Assembly (NCBI GenBank): GCA_020721965.1
Contig: DYLS01000040.1
Location: 1 to 41,034 of the forward strand
DNA length: 41,034 bases
Direction: 5' to 3'
Origin: Blastopirellula marina
GTDB lineage: Bacteria > Planctomycetota > Planctomycetia > Pirellulales > Thermoguttaceae
In this document: piece after piece, positions 1 through 8,791 of the stretch
Position numbering within the stretch: position 1 is the first letter of the stretch
Layout: each line of letters begins with the position of its first letter
Made by a program: the position numbers and the translations under genes
Notes under the pieces: generated by a model
Seen by the model: only the letters and a program-made list of their open reading frames with translations
Told to the model about the DNA's origin: nothing
The model's database searches: none

Positions 1-20
1 CTGCTTTGGGAGGCCCGTTC

Positions 21-1097
21 TTGAAAGCTCTGCGCGTGATCGTCATCGGTGGAGGGCGGCTGGGGCAATTCCACGCCGCCAAGCTCGCGGCACGCCCCGA
101 CGTTCATTTTCTCGGCATCGTCGAGCCTGTCGCCGAAAGGCGTCTGGAATTGTCGCGGCAGGGTTATCCCGTCTTCGCCGATCGGCACGAGGTGCCAGAG
201 GCTATTCAGGCGGCCGTCGTCACCGCACCGACCACCGTGCATGGCCGCATCGTCTGCGACTTGCTTTCCGAAGGAATCGACGTCTTGGTCGAAAAGCCGA
301 TCGCTTCCACCACGGCCGAGGCTCGCCAGATGGTCGCTCTGGCACACGTCCGACACCGCATCCTTCAGGTAGGGCACATCGAACGCTTCAATCCGGTTTT
401 CGCCGTGGCGCAGCAGCACGCCACATCCCTATGGCTGGTCGAGGCCACCCGTTGCGGTCCCTTTACAGGAAGGTCGCTCGATGTTGGCGTCGTGCTGGAT
501 TTGATGATCCACGACCTGGACCTGATCCTGACGCTGAGTAAAAGTTTTCCTGCCGCAATCGCCGCCTCGGGTCGGGCACTGCTCGGCCGGCACGAAGACG
601 TCGCGGAGGCTCGGATCGTCTTCGAAAACGGTTGCACCGCCGTGCTCCATGCGTCGCGTGTGACCCGGCAACCCCGACGCGAAATGAAAATCTGGTCCAA
701 GGGCGCCATCACGCATCTCGATTTCGCCACCGGTAAGGTCCACATCGCGCGCATCGACTCGGATATTCAGAGCGGTGCGTTCCGCGCCGCGGATCTATGC
801 GCGACGGAGTTGCAGCAACTTCAACCCAAGTTCCACGACATTTACCTGCCGGAGGAGACCATCGAGTGCGAAAAGCGGGACGCCTTGGCGGCGGAGGTCG
901 CCGAGTTCCTGGAGTGCGTCGAGACCCGGCGACGGCCGGTGGTGGACGCCACGGACGGTCTGGCCGCCCTCCAATCTGCCGAGGCCATCGTCCAGTCCAT
1001 CACCACGGGAGAAAGCATCTATCCGCTACCAGCTACGCGGGTCGCTGGGGAGGTGCAGCCGATCCCGATACCTCCGCGGCGTGCCGAGGCGGCCTGA
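21..1097 (+). CDS. Gfo/Idh/MocA family NAD(P)-dependent oxidoreductase
   Basis: This is a 358-residue cytoplasmic oxidoreductase. The N-terminus has the Rossmann dinucleotide-binding motif GGGRLGQFHA right after the first beta strand, and an EKPIA motif near residue 90 that is diagnostic of the Gfo/Idh/MocA family. The C-terminal half is the usual alpha/beta substrate domain. I chose the TTG at 21 because GGGAGG at 8-13 sits seven bases upstream; an in-frame TTG at 6 would overlap that site. Proteins of this type oxidise or reduce a hydroxyl of a sugar, often a nucleotide sugar. In some planctomycetes such genes lie next to lipid A genes, but nothing before base 1 is visible, so no substrate is assigned. 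The fold is certain and the reaction is not. Confidence 0.9.
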   Translation: MKALRVIVIGGGRLGQFHAAKLAARPDVHFLGIVEPVAERRLELSRQGYPVFADRHEVPEAIQAAVVTAPTTVHGRIVCDLLSEGIDVLVEKPIASTTAEARQMVALAHVRHRILQVGHIERFNPVFAVAQQHATSLWLVEATRCGPFTGRSLDVGVVLDLMIHDLDLILTLSKSFPAAIAASGRALLGRHEDVAEARIVFENGCTAVLHASRVTRQPRREMKIWSKGAITHLDFATGKVHIARIDSDIQSGAFRAADLCATELQQLQPKFHDIYLPEETIECEKRDALAAEVAEFLECVETRRRPVVDATDGLAALQSAEAIVQSITTGESIYPLPATRVAGEVQPIPIPPRRAEAA

Positions 1098-1177
1098 ACG
1101 GGCCGCACCCTGTCCCCATCCCCGTCCCACGCGAGAATGGCGTGTTGCCTGGCAATGCGTTGAATCCTGCCACGTCG

Positions 1178-1624
1178 TCAATCGTGTGCGCCGAGGTCGC
1201 CCATATAGGCCTCTTGCACCAGCTCATTTTCCTCGTGCTCATGCCGATGGAGATCGTCTTTCAAGGCCTGATATTCTGCGCGAACCCAGCTATACCACTC
1301 GAGGCTCCCCATGTTCGGCTTTACAGCCTTGGCCGCGAAGGCTTTTGCGGCCTCTACGATTGGACCGTGCTGGGCCAGGATCGCATCGGCACGGGGTTGG
1401 AGGTGCGGGGCACGCAACATCCCTTCGTCGAAGTACCGCTCGGCTTCTTCGAAAGCGAAGTGGGCCTCCAGATGCAGTGGCAATTCCTGCAGCAATCGCA
1501 CGATCTCCTGGGGTGGCCGATCGCACTTGGCCAACCTGTCATCCAGCTCTTGCAAAATGGCTTCGATCCGCCGGTGTTCTTCAAGGAACCGTTCGACATC
1601 TACCCGCTGCTTCGGTTTCATCAT
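1178..1624 (-). CDS. hemerythrin-like (HHE) domain protein
   Basis: A 148-residue all-helical protein. Histidine and carboxylate residues are spaced as in HHE/hemerythrin four-helix bundles: H17 in helix 1, H51/H55 with E59 in helix 2, H86 in helix 3, and an H126-x-H128-x-H130-E cluster with further glutamates in helix 4. Such residues normally hold a di-iron centre that binds O2 or senses O2, NO or redox state in the cytoplasm. No signal peptide or membrane segment is present. The tandem ATG ATG start follows GGAAGGGA on the minus strand. It is convergent with the oxidoreductase gene and stands alone, so its partner is unknown. Domain assignment is good; its specific role is inferred only from the family. 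Confidence 0.8.
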   Translation of the reverse strand: MMKPKQRVDVERFLEEHRRIEAILQELDDRLAKCDRPPQEIVRLLQELPLHLEAHFAFEEAERYFDEGMLRAPHLQPRADAILAQHGPIVEAAKAFAAKAVKPNMGSLEWYSWVRAEYQALKDDLHRHEHEENELVQEAYMGDLGAHD

Positions 1625-2423
1625 GGCACGTCCCTTCCGACCTGACTGATTTACCCCCCCAATTCCCGTAACCTCCCGTGGGCGTGCCGCAACCCTTCAC
1701 GCCCTACTTCAATCTTAACCATTTCCTGGCCCTGCACGAAATCACTTTATGCTGCGAAATGTCTGGGGAAATTGCTCTCAATCGATTCGGGAAAGACGCA
1801 GGCTCAGGCAATCGGTTATCGGCCGGGGACGCACGATCAGCTAAAGAAGCCTTTCGTGCTACAGCGCTGGGTTGTTCTCAACATCTTGTGGTGATCGGAA
1901 ACAACGCATTGGGACGTATGATGAGCGCATCATACAGGCACACGGACTTTACGCTGTAGGATTAGATTCACAATCGGCTATCCGCTCGGGATACACGATT
2001 GACTATAGGGTCTGGATACAGCTCCGTTCGAGGCCAGCAACGGGGATCTCGCCCCCATTGTGTGGGCATCGCATATACTCAAAAATAAGTACTACAGGAT
2101 ATGAAGGACGGCTGCGGGACGAATCAAAGCGTTTTTGGCACAAAAGGTCGGCTATACTAATCAGTCTGGAGCGCTCCCGCTGCCGATGACTGTAAAGGCA
2201 CACGCAACCCGGGCTGCCACGGTAAGCTCGCAACCCTTGAGCAAAACGGTTGGGCGACAGCGACGGGGTTGTGTAGGCCACTTGCCAGATGGGATCGCTA
2301 TTGTGGGTTGTTTGTCGCTCTGTCCCGGTTTTTACCTCATCCCTGCGGCACGACTGTCATAAATCGTTTTTCCAAGTCATACATGTCAACCTCTCGAAAC
2401 ATTTGGCCCCGCTGAGACTAAGG
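1625..2423. other. 799-bp stretch without a recognisable gene
   Basis: This lies between the hemerythrin-like gene, read leftward, and the ketosynthase-like gene, read rightward, so it should hold both promoters. It contains dispersed repeat copy A. I found no convincing ORF; the small frames here lack ribosome sites and family features. A possible -10 box (TATACT) lies near 2152, but its -35 partner is weak. Confidence 0.6.
1859..1959 (+). repeat. dispersed structured repeat, copy A
   Basis: A 101-bp element begins with CTACAGCGC and ends with ACGCTGTAG, giving near-perfect 9-bp terminal inverted repeats. It has an internal perfect hairpin (GTATGATG, AGCG loop, CATCATAC) and a second stem from GTTGTT and AACAAC. 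By manual alignment, 90 of 101 positions match the reverse complement of copy D at 22132-22232. It encodes no protein. Confidence 0.85.
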
Positions 2424-3689
2424 ATGGCGTTCCGCGAAACTGTCGTCACTGGAATCGGAGTCGTATCCCCCATCGGGGTCGGTCTGGAAGCATTTCGTGC
2501 CTCGCTCCTTTCTGGCGTTTCCGGTGTGGGGCCTATCACACAATTCGACCCCGGGGGCCTGCCCGTCCGTTCGGCCGCGGAGGTCCGCGACTTCGATGCG
2601 AGACGTTTCGTCCCCAATCGCAAGAGCCTTAAAGTCATGGCTCGGGATGCCCAGTTGGGGGTCGCCGCCTCGCGACTCGCCTTCCAGGAAGCTGGCCTAG
2701 GGGCCAAACCGGTCGACGCAGACCGTTTTGGCGTCGTGCTGGGGGCCGATCGCATCTGCGGCTCGCTGGACGACAGCATCGCGCCCTATCGGACCTGCAT
2801 CACGGATGGCCGCTTCGATTTCCGACGCTGGGCCACGGAAGGTTTCGCGGTCACCTACCCGTTGAGCTTCCTCAAAGTCTTACCCAACATGATCGCCTCG
2901 CACATCTCGATTGTGCTCGACGCCCGTGGTCCCAATAACACGATCCATCAGGCCGAAGCCTCTTCCCTGCTGGCGTTGATCGAGGGGGCGACCCTCATCG
3001 AGCGTGACCTGGCCGACCTGGTGATCGTCGGCGGCGCAGCATCGGAAATGACTCCCTTCGATTGGAGTCGTTTCGCCGTCCTGGGGCGACTCTCCCGCCG
3101 GGCCGACCAGGACGGGCGATCCCCCCGCCCCTTTGATCGAGATCGGGACGGCGAGGTTCGCGGCGAAGGGGCCGCCGTCTTCGTCCTCGAGCGCGAGCGC
3201 CACGCGGTCCATCGTGGGGCCAAGATCATGGCACGCATCCGCGGGGGGGCACGCATCTATCATCGGCCATCGTCGAGCCATGGGGTTACCGCCGCCGTGG
3301 GTCAGGCAGTCCGAACTGCCCTCCACGACGCGGGGGTCGCACCGGACGCGATCGGGTACGTCAATGCCGAAGGTCGCGGTACGATACGAGAAGACATCTG
3401 GGAAAGCCTGGCATTTGCCGAATCACTGCCCGGCGTGCCCGTGACCGCGCCAAAATCATTTTTCGGCAACGGGGGGGCTTGCTGCGGCGCATTGGAGCTT
3501 GCGGCCAGCCTGGCGCTAGCTGAGGAAAAGACGGTACCCCGAACTCTGCACTGCGATTCTCCCGACACTCAGTGCCCGGTCCCCGTTGTGACATCCGGAG
3601 ACTATCCCAGCGAGAAGAACCTTTTCTTGTCTCTCAACTACACTTTGGCGGGTCAGGCAGTTGCCGTAGTTGTCGAAAGCACGGCGTGA
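2424..3689 (+). CDS. ketosynthase-fold protein lacking the catalytic triad
   Basis: A 421-residue protein co-linear with FabF-type beta-ketoacyl-ACP synthases: VVTGIGVVSPIG at the N-terminus, FDRDRDGEVRGEGAA mid-protein, and IGYVNAEG and APKSFFGN near the end. All three catalytic positions are changed. The nucleophile Cys (FabF C163 equivalent) is E178, the first active-site His is E316 in NAEGRGT, and the second His is N349 in KSFFGN. The supporting Lys of the KS motif is kept, and the C-terminal GFGG loop is replaced. It therefore should not condense acyl chains. It more resembles a chain-length-factor-like or scaffolding partner, but no active ketosynthase is next to it. ATG 2424 matches the usual FabF start, and the upstream extension to 2289 is not homologous. 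Its end overlaps the next gene by 37 bp, tail to tail. Confidence 0.88.
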   Translation: MAFRETVVTGIGVVSPIGVGLEAFRASLLSGVSGVGPITQFDPGGLPVRSAAEVRDFDARRFVPNRKSLKVMARDAQLGVAASRLAFQEAGLGAKPVDADRFGVVLGADRICGSLDDSIAPYRTCITDGRFDFRRWATEGFAVTYPLSFLKVLPNMIASHISIVLDARGPNNTIHQAEASSLLALIEGATLIERDLADLVIVGGAASEMTPFDWSRFAVLGRLSRRADQDGRSPRPFDRDRDGEVRGEGAAVFVLERERHAVHRGAKIMARIRGGARIYHRPSSSHGVTAAVGQAVRTALHDAGVAPDAIGYVNAEGRGTIREDIWESLAFAESLPGVPVTAPKSFFGNGGACCGALELAASLALAEEKTVPRTLHCDSPDTQCPVPVVTSGDYPSEKNLFLSLNYTLAGQAVAVVVESTA

Positions 3690-4003
3690 ATCCCGGGACT
3701 GCCCGTGCCGGCGTGCACGGACTTGGCTCCTAAATCCCAATTGTAGCGGCACAGCTCGAACCACAGGCCGATGACCGCGATTGTAATCGCCAGTAGCGAT
3801 AAGCCCAGCATCACCGTGAAGATGCTGGTTTGCCTCAGACGATCGAACAGCCTGGCACGTCGCGGTTTCTCAGCGGGACGTTCCTCGGCAGTGTCGGCGG
3901 CCGCGGAAGGGGCCTCCCGGCTCAGACCGCCGCTATCACCCGCCGCTGCGGCGTCTAGATTGAAATCGTCCAAGTTAAAGGGGTTATCTCCAGGGTTCGA
4001 CAC
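3653..4003 (-). CDS. small single-pass membrane protein, planctomycete type
   Basis: A 116-residue protein. The first half is acidic and low in complexity (NPFNLDDFNLDAAAA), a basic patch follows (KPRRARLFDRLRQ), then one strong hydrophobic segment (VMLGLSLLAITIAVIGLWFEL), and a short tail beginning CRYNWDLGA. The basic patch before the helix suggests the N-terminus stays in the cytoplasm. The GTG at 4003 is chosen because GGAGGG lies just upstream on the minus strand; the longer frame from 4045 has no such site. Proteins with a WFELxRYxWD-like tail are familiar from planctomycetes, but I know of no function. The 3' end overlaps the ketosynthase-like gene. Confidence 0.7.
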   Translation of the reverse strand: MSNPGDNPFNLDDFNLDAAAAGDSGGLSREAPSAAADTAEERPAEKPRRARLFDRLRQTSIFTVMLGLSLLAITIAVIGLWFELCRYNWDLGAKSVHAGTGSPGIHAVLSTTTATA

Positions 4004-4405
4004 GAGAAGCCCTCCGAAGAGTGATGAACTGCAACCCGATCCCATCGCCCGCCTCTCCGCCCATCATCAGTGCTCAGGCGGAATCCGCATCTGCCCCCAT
4101 GCGGTAACCGATCGGACACGGCTGAAGCGAAAGCGGCATACTCGCCGGGCGATCGGCGGCATCCCTGAATAACTCTCGCCCCGGATGTCGTCCGCGCCCA
4201 CGCTTCGATTATAACCTCGAGTGAGGTTCCGCGCCAAAAAAGAACCCCTTCCTAGTGGTAGGGGGTATTGGGACCGAGAGGCACCCGCTGCGTTGCTGAG
4301 CCGAGATGTACCTGCCGTCTTGCTGGCCGAGGTGCACGCACCACGTGGCTCGCGGCGGCCATGCGATCGCAAACGTGTTGTCAGCGTGCCGCCGTCGTCC
4401 CACGG
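4004..4405. other. 402-bp intergenic region
   Basis: This lies between the end of the HtrA gene and the start of the small membrane protein gene, both read leftward. It holds the probable HtrA terminator at 4236-4266 and presumably the promoter of the small membrane protein. No coding frame with family features was seen. Confidence 0.55.
4236..4266 (-). terminator. probable rho-independent terminator after the HtrA gene
   Basis: On the minus strand the stem ACCC-CCTA, loop CCAC, TAGG-(AA)-GGGGT is followed at once by TTCTTTTTT. The inner CCTA/TAGG stem is perfect and the outer stem has a small bulge. It lies about 140 bp past the stop of the protease gene, so the assignment to that gene is positional. 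Confidence 0.6.
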
Positions 4406-5761
4406 TTACTTTTCGCTGCTCGTTCGGGCAATCGCCAAGTAACCGTAGAACGTCTCGTTATCCCGAAGAATGAAGAATTTCAGAGGGAGAAAGCTCTCGA
4501 AGTCTGGCCGCTGGATGATGTACTGGACGTTTTCGAGACTGACGGTTTCCCATAGGTGCATGCCGACCAAGACGTCCCCGGGCCGGAGTCCTTGAGCAGC
4601 CGCGGGACTGCCCGAGCGAACATCCGTGATCAGCAGTCCGCCGCGGTATCGAGTCCGGTATTTGCTCAGGAATTCGTCCGACGGAATCGATTCCAGCCGC
4701 AGGCCCACCACTTCCCACACGGCATCGGTTGGATCGCCGTCCGCTGGTCCGCTCAAAACCACCGTCAACTTTGCTTCCGCCCCCTCGGGACGCAGGACAG
4801 CGAATTCCAACGACTCCCCGGGCTGGCGTTCCAACAGGGCACGCTGGAAATCCAGTTCGTTCGCGACGGGCCGCCCGCCGACGCTCACAATGACGTCCCC
4901 CATCCTCAAGCCCGCTTTTGCGGCCGGGAGGTCGGGAAAGACTTCCGTCACCGACAGCCGGGCACCAATACCACTAGCTGATGCAAACCGCAAGCCAAGC
5001 ATGAGATTTTTCTGGTTGATCTCCGCCAGCAGCCGGGCCGCGGCTTGAACCGCGCGGTCCACTGGTATGGCAAAACCGATGCCTTGGGCCCCAGCCCGGA
5101 CGGCGACGTTGATACCCACCATCTCGCCATTGATATTCAGCAACGGCCCTCCCGAGTTGCCAGGATTGATACTGGCGTCTGTCTGGATGAGGTCTTCGTA
5201 GAACTGCGAGTCGCTGACCTGTACCGCCCGGTGCAGGGCACTTACGATTCCGCGCGTTGCCGTGTGCTCATAGCCGTACGCATTCCCCAGGGCAATGACG
5301 GACTCTCCCACCATGAGGTCGAACGACGTGCCGATCTGAATCGTTTGCAGAGGGCGATCAGCGTCGATCTTGATGATGGCGAGATCGGTCTCGGAGTCGC
5401 GGGCAATCAATTTGGCAGTATAGCGGCTGCCGTCGTACAGATTGACCTCGATCTCACGGACGCCATCAACGACATGGTGGTTGGTGATGATGTAGCCGCG
5501 TTCGTCGATGATCACGCCCGTCCCCATGCCATTGACCCGCCGCGAGGCATCGGGACGGGTCCCGGAAGCCCCCGCCGCGGTCACCAGAGTCTTCTCGCCC
5601 CGGATGTTCACCACCGCGGGCCGAGCCTTGCGTATGGCCACCACGATGGGGGTCTCTCGCAGATCCTCCGCGAAGGACCAAGCCCCTGGCAAACCAAGGC
5701 CCCAGACCATGTATAGGGTAAGACACCAGACAAACGTTGCGAAGCGGCGAGGAAATGGCAT
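4406..5761 (-). CDS. HtrA/Deg-type serine protease with two PDZ domains
   Basis: A 451-residue exported protease. A signal peptide covers residues 1-31 and ends in AWSFA. The trypsin-like domain (about 35-250) has the catalytic triad H96 (TNHHVVDG), D126 (SETDLAII) and S203 (NPGNSGGPL). Two PDZ domains follow, at about 255-335 and 350-435, which would bind exposed C-termini of misfolded proteins in the periplasm. The family acts as a protein-quality protease and chaperone. ATG 5761 is chosen because it gives a normal signal peptide. Upstream in-frame starts at 5816 and 5977 exist, none has a strong ribosome site, so the exact start is uncertain. The gene appears monocistronic, with a terminator candidate downstream. 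Confidence 0.9.
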   Translation of the reverse strand: MPFPRRFATFVWCLTLYMVWGLGLPGAWSFAEDLRETPIVVAIRKARPAVVNIRGEKTLVTAAGASGTRPDASRRVNGMGTGVIIDERGYIITNHHVVDGVREIEVNLYDGSRYTAKLIARDSETDLAIIKIDADRPLQTIQIGTSFDLMVGESVIALGNAYGYEHTATRGIVSALHRAVQVSDSQFYEDLIQTDASINPGNSGGPLLNINGEMVGINVAVRAGAQGIGFAIPVDRAVQAAARLLAEINQKNLMLGLRFASASGIGARLSVTEVFPDLPAAKAGLRMGDVIVSVGGRPVANELDFQRALLERQPGESLEFAVLRPEGAEAKLTVVLSGPADGDPTDAVWEVVGLRLESIPSDEFLSKYRTRYRGGLLITDVRSGSPAAAQGLRPGDVLVGMHLWETVSLENVQYIIQRPDFESFLPLKFFILRDNETFYGYLAIARTSSEK

Positions 5762-6415
5762 AGCTGGGCAGGCCGTCGGTCTTAGGGTGAAGGTCCGCGC
5801 AAAGGCCTCTTGCATACCGGAATCGAAAGGCGTTCCCGGCCTAGAATCGTTACATCGGAACGAATCCACACCGCCTTGACCGGGCCACCCTCCTCCGGAA
5901 AAGTCGAACAAGCTTGCCTCATCGGTAATTGTCACGCAGATACCGCATTCACACAGGTGCCGTAAAACTCCAGACACAGTGCGACATTCCCCTCGCTAAG
6001 GCACGAGCGAAGACTGCTCCCGCACCGGCTCACACCGGGCCCCCATTTCATTCCCGAAGTATTGCTCAACGCGTCGGCCGGTCGCACCCGCAAAAACGCG
6101 ACTCTTGGTCGGACTCTTGGCACGCGTGCCCCAAGAGCGGCTTGCCGGTCGCCGCTGCGAGACCAGCTACATCGAGGCCGGTCAGTGCTACAGCGCAGGC
6201 CAGCTTGCTTCGATCCATTTTGGTAAGAAAACACAGCGCCTCGCAGCACATGCTGGGCACATGATGCCGTGAGGCAGACTTCGCGCTGTAGGATCGGCTC
6301 CATACAGGGCTTTGCCCATCGCCGCGGGCGGGCCAAGTAAGCGAAGAGGTGCTGCTGCATCCAGCCCGGGCGTGCTGCGAGCCCTGGACTAGACATTTCG
6401 GGGCTGAAATGAACG
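5762..6415. other. 654-bp intergenic region
   Basis: This lies between the HtrA start and the end of the Cys-rich lipoprotein gene. It contains the divergent repeat copy E. Part of it could encode an N-terminal extension of HtrA if the 5977 start were used. Otherwise no gene was seen. Confidence 0.5.
6188..6291. repeat. dispersed structured repeat, divergent copy E
   Basis: A 104-bp element bounded by CTACAGCGC and GCGCTGTAG, the same termini as copies A, B and D. The interior is diverged. It shares the segment CTCGCAGCACATGCTGG with the related interior of copy F (35271-35405), suggesting a second subfamily. Confidence 0.65.
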
Positions 6416-7369
6416 TCAGCGGCGGGCCGTGCGCTGCTGACGGTTACCCGACGAGGAGCTGTCGCCGGGGACGATTACCTTCGGATCCGCGAACTGAAAG
6501 GGAGAAGCGGGAAGAAACACCCAGGCTGTATCCTGGCGGGATCGGACAGCGGTTCCGCCAGAGCCGACAACTCCTGGTGCCGCTCTCCCGTCGGTCGCGC
6601 CAACTGGCCCGACTCCGCCCATGCCCCGCCAGCCCGCACTATCCCACACCTGGGGCCGGACGGTACTGCTGCCTGACGGTTCGCTCCCGGGCACCTGCAA
6701 GGGATCTTCCGGCGGCAACGGCGCCGGCGTGGGTATCACTTCACGGGTCTGGCTGCCAGACGATGCACCATTGCCGCCATTCGCTTCACGCCTGCCACTG
6801 GCGTCACGCCCGGTATTCGTATCATTCGCGTCACCCCCATCATTGGCCTCAGGCCCATCATTGGCCTCACGATGCCAATCGCGGGAGAAGTCGCTGCGTC
6901 TTTCGGCAGAAGTGGGAAGAGCGGCCTGCTCGTCCGTGGAGGAAATCCCGTTTTCACCCTTCTGCAAAAGGTCGTCCGGAATCACCCGGGGATAGAATAC
7001 TGGTCGCGTCGGCAGGGGGAAAAGCTCGTCCAAAATAGGGGGCGGTGTGGGCCCTGGGGGTGTTCCTTCGTCGGGTCGCCCGACTATCCCCTCCCGCGCT
7101 AGCCAACGGACGTCGCTCATCAGGCCTCGCAAGCGACAACCCATGCCTTGAAGCCGGCAGCCCAGCTTCCAACAGGGCACGGGGGGAGCAGGCTCGCACA
7201 CCGCGCTGCCCGTAACCGAGGAAGCCTGATCTTCGAGAGATCGACAGGTGGGAGAAGGGCATGTCCCGGCGGCACTGCACTCCCGATGGATGGAACAGCC
7301 GCCCAGGCTCAAGGCCAGGAGGCAAGCGATCCCAGATCGGTTCCACCATCGGCAGGGTACGAGCGACAC
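6416..7369 (-). CDS. Cys-rich lipoprotein with hexapeptide repeat tract
   Basis: A 317-residue predicted lipoprotein of unknown function. The signal peptide ends in a lipobox-like LGGC with C25 as the lipidated residue. Eight cysteines fall between residues 25 and 78, then comes a proline-rich stretch. At residues 164-199 there is a hydrophilic tract of degenerate six-residue repeats (EANDGP, EANDGG, DANDTN, and so on) coded by six 18-bp units. The C-terminal third is Gly/Pro/Ser rich and ends in SSSSGNRQQRTARR. The GTG start at 7369 has GAAGG a few bases upstream. It is divergent from the lipoprotein gene at 7896. No enzymatic domain is recognised; a surface or periplasmic structural role is only a guess. 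Confidence 0.65.
   Translation of the reverse strand: MSLVPCRWWNRSGIACLLALSLGGCSIHRECSAAGTCPSPTCRSLEDQASSVTGSAVCEPAPPVPCWKLGCRLQGMGCRLRGLMSDVRWLAREGIVGRPDEGTPPGPTPPPILDELFPLPTRPVFYPRVIPDDLLQKGENGISSTDEQAALPTSAERRSDFSRDWHREANDGPEANDGGDANDTNTGRDASGRREANGGNGASSGSQTREVIPTPAPLPPEDPLQVPGSEPSGSSTVRPQVWDSAGWRGMGGVGPVGATDGRAAPGVVGSGGTAVRSRQDTAWVFLPASPFQFADPKVIVPGDSSSSGNRQQRTARR
6773..6880. repeat. 18-bp tandem array inside the lipoprotein gene
   Basis: Six consecutive 18-bp units in strict phase, diverged in sequence but recognisable by GGCCTCA and CCATCATT blocks. The period is a multiple of three and yields the hexapeptide repeats of the encoded protein. Confidence 0.75.
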
Positions 7370-7895
7370 TGGCCTTCACCGCAAAAGGGTAACCAAGAGG
7401 CTACGATCCCAAATCAGACTCCACTATCAACTAGTGCATCGGCAAACCCACCCGCAAAATCGACAAAACCCGCATTGTCGTATAAACCTTCCCGCAACTC
7501 TCATAACAGCCATTCGACCCATCCTCTCATCAGCCCTCTGGCTACGTTCGCGGTGGCTGGCATCTCCATTCCCCCCTTATGGAGGCGCATCCATTTTTTA
7601 CGAACACGTTTCAATTACGCTCTCAACCATCCAACCTGGTCGAGTACACCACGCAGGAAAGAAAAGACAGGGCGATTGTTTAGAATGCGGCGACTCTACT
7701 GATTGTTCATAATGAAACGAATCTATCGATTACGAAAAAATTACAGACAGCCACGTTCTCTTGCCGAAAAACCCTTAGGGACATTGCCCCCAACTAAACC
7801 CTGAATTTGGCAAAACGCATTCCTGGTGCGACTTGCTTTTGTTGGTGCGACTCGGTTTTGTCCCTGGGGCGGTGATACTGACGGGGATTCCCCTC
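7370..7895. other. divergent promoter region between two lipoprotein genes
   Basis: 526 bp without a supported gene, AT-richer than its surroundings around 7670-7750. It must hold the promoters of the leftward and rightward lipoprotein genes. I could not define a convincing -35/-10 pair for either one. Confidence 0.5.
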
Positions 7896-8495
7896 ATGCA
7901 GAGCAGATTTTGGCTGTATATCCTTGCTACCTTGATCCTTCTCTCGGGATGCCGAATGTGTTCCAGCCCCTATGACTATTGCGGGCCAACCTTCCTCGGC
8001 CACTCCGACGGGAGCGATTGCCACTCCTGCTCCCCGGTCGCCGGCCGTGCCGGATCCGCCATCGCCCCGTCGCAGGATCTTCTGATGACTGCGGACGAAA
8101 CTTCCGGCGCCTCGGGCGATGTGGAGGAAACGGTCTCAGAGGAGGACACCGCCACCGCAAGCGAGTTCCGACCCGCACCCGCGGCAGATTACACGACCCA
8201 TCTTCGATCACCTTACACCATCACACACGAGCCTGTGATCGATTTTGGTGTGCCGCCCGAGAACATCATCTCCATCACGGATCGGAAACTAGAGGCCCCG
8301 CCGACGGAATCCACAACTGCCCCCAAGGATGCTTCGGTATATCCAGCGACGAACGCGCTGGCAACTCAGGCAGAAGCGAGCGCGCCGGCAACTCAAGCGG
8401 AAGGCCGGCCTCTCGCGGGGCGCGGGGTTCCAGATCAAGGAAGCTCTGACGGCGGTTGGACAGCGTGTGGCAACCGCCCCGAAATGCTCCGGTGA
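7896..8495 (+). CDS. small lipoprotein, planctomycete type
   Basis: A 199-residue predicted lipoprotein. The signal peptide MQSRFWLYILATLILLSGC has lipobox LSGC with C19 lipidated. It is followed directly by a Cys/Tyr-rich motif, RMCSSPYDYCGPTF, of a kind seen in planctomycete lipoproteins. The remainder is acidic and low in complexity, with a short internal duplication (ATQAEASAP, ATQAEG). ATG 7896 is chosen because it gives a clean signal peptide; the frame open from 7833 adds 21 residues of no use to export. GGGGAT lies about nine bases upstream. Function is unknown. It is followed, after about 300 bp, by the Nramp-like transporter gene on the same strand. Confidence 0.75.
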   Translation: MQSRFWLYILATLILLSGCRMCSSPYDYCGPTFLGHSDGSDCHSCSPVAGRAGSAIAPSQDLLMTADETSGASGDVEETVSEEDTATASEFRPAPAADYTTHLRSPYTITHEPVIDFGVPPENIISITDRKLEAPPTESTTAPKDASVYPATNALATQAEASAPATQAEGRPLAGRGVPDQGSSDGGWTACGNRPEMLR

Positions 8496-8791
8496 CCGAT
8501 CTTTGCCACAGTCCCTCGATCGGCCTCCGCGGGTCCAGTGCCGATTCGAACGCAACACTCTTCCTCGCTGCCGGTAGTCGCCAGGTTTTCCCCCCGGGCA
8601 AAGTCTCCATGTGATTCGGGGCCTTCCCAGCGAATCCAGCCGTTGCCGGGTTGCACACAGGGGCATGTCGCGGTAATCTCCCTTCTAAGGATAGGGAACG
8701 GCTTCCTCGAAACGCCGGCTTGTGCGACCGATGGCGGGCCATCCTCGCACATGGAGGCGGCGAACAGACGCGATGTGCCCCATTTTTCGGA

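Noticed and set aside
2140-2160. Possible sigma-54 promoter (TGGCACAAAAGGTCGGC)
   Set aside because: TGGCAC is good, but no TTGC occurs at the -12 position.
7835-7851. Possible sigma-54 promoter (TGGTGCGACTTGC)
   Set aside because: The GG and GC elements are two bases too close for a -24/-12 promoter.
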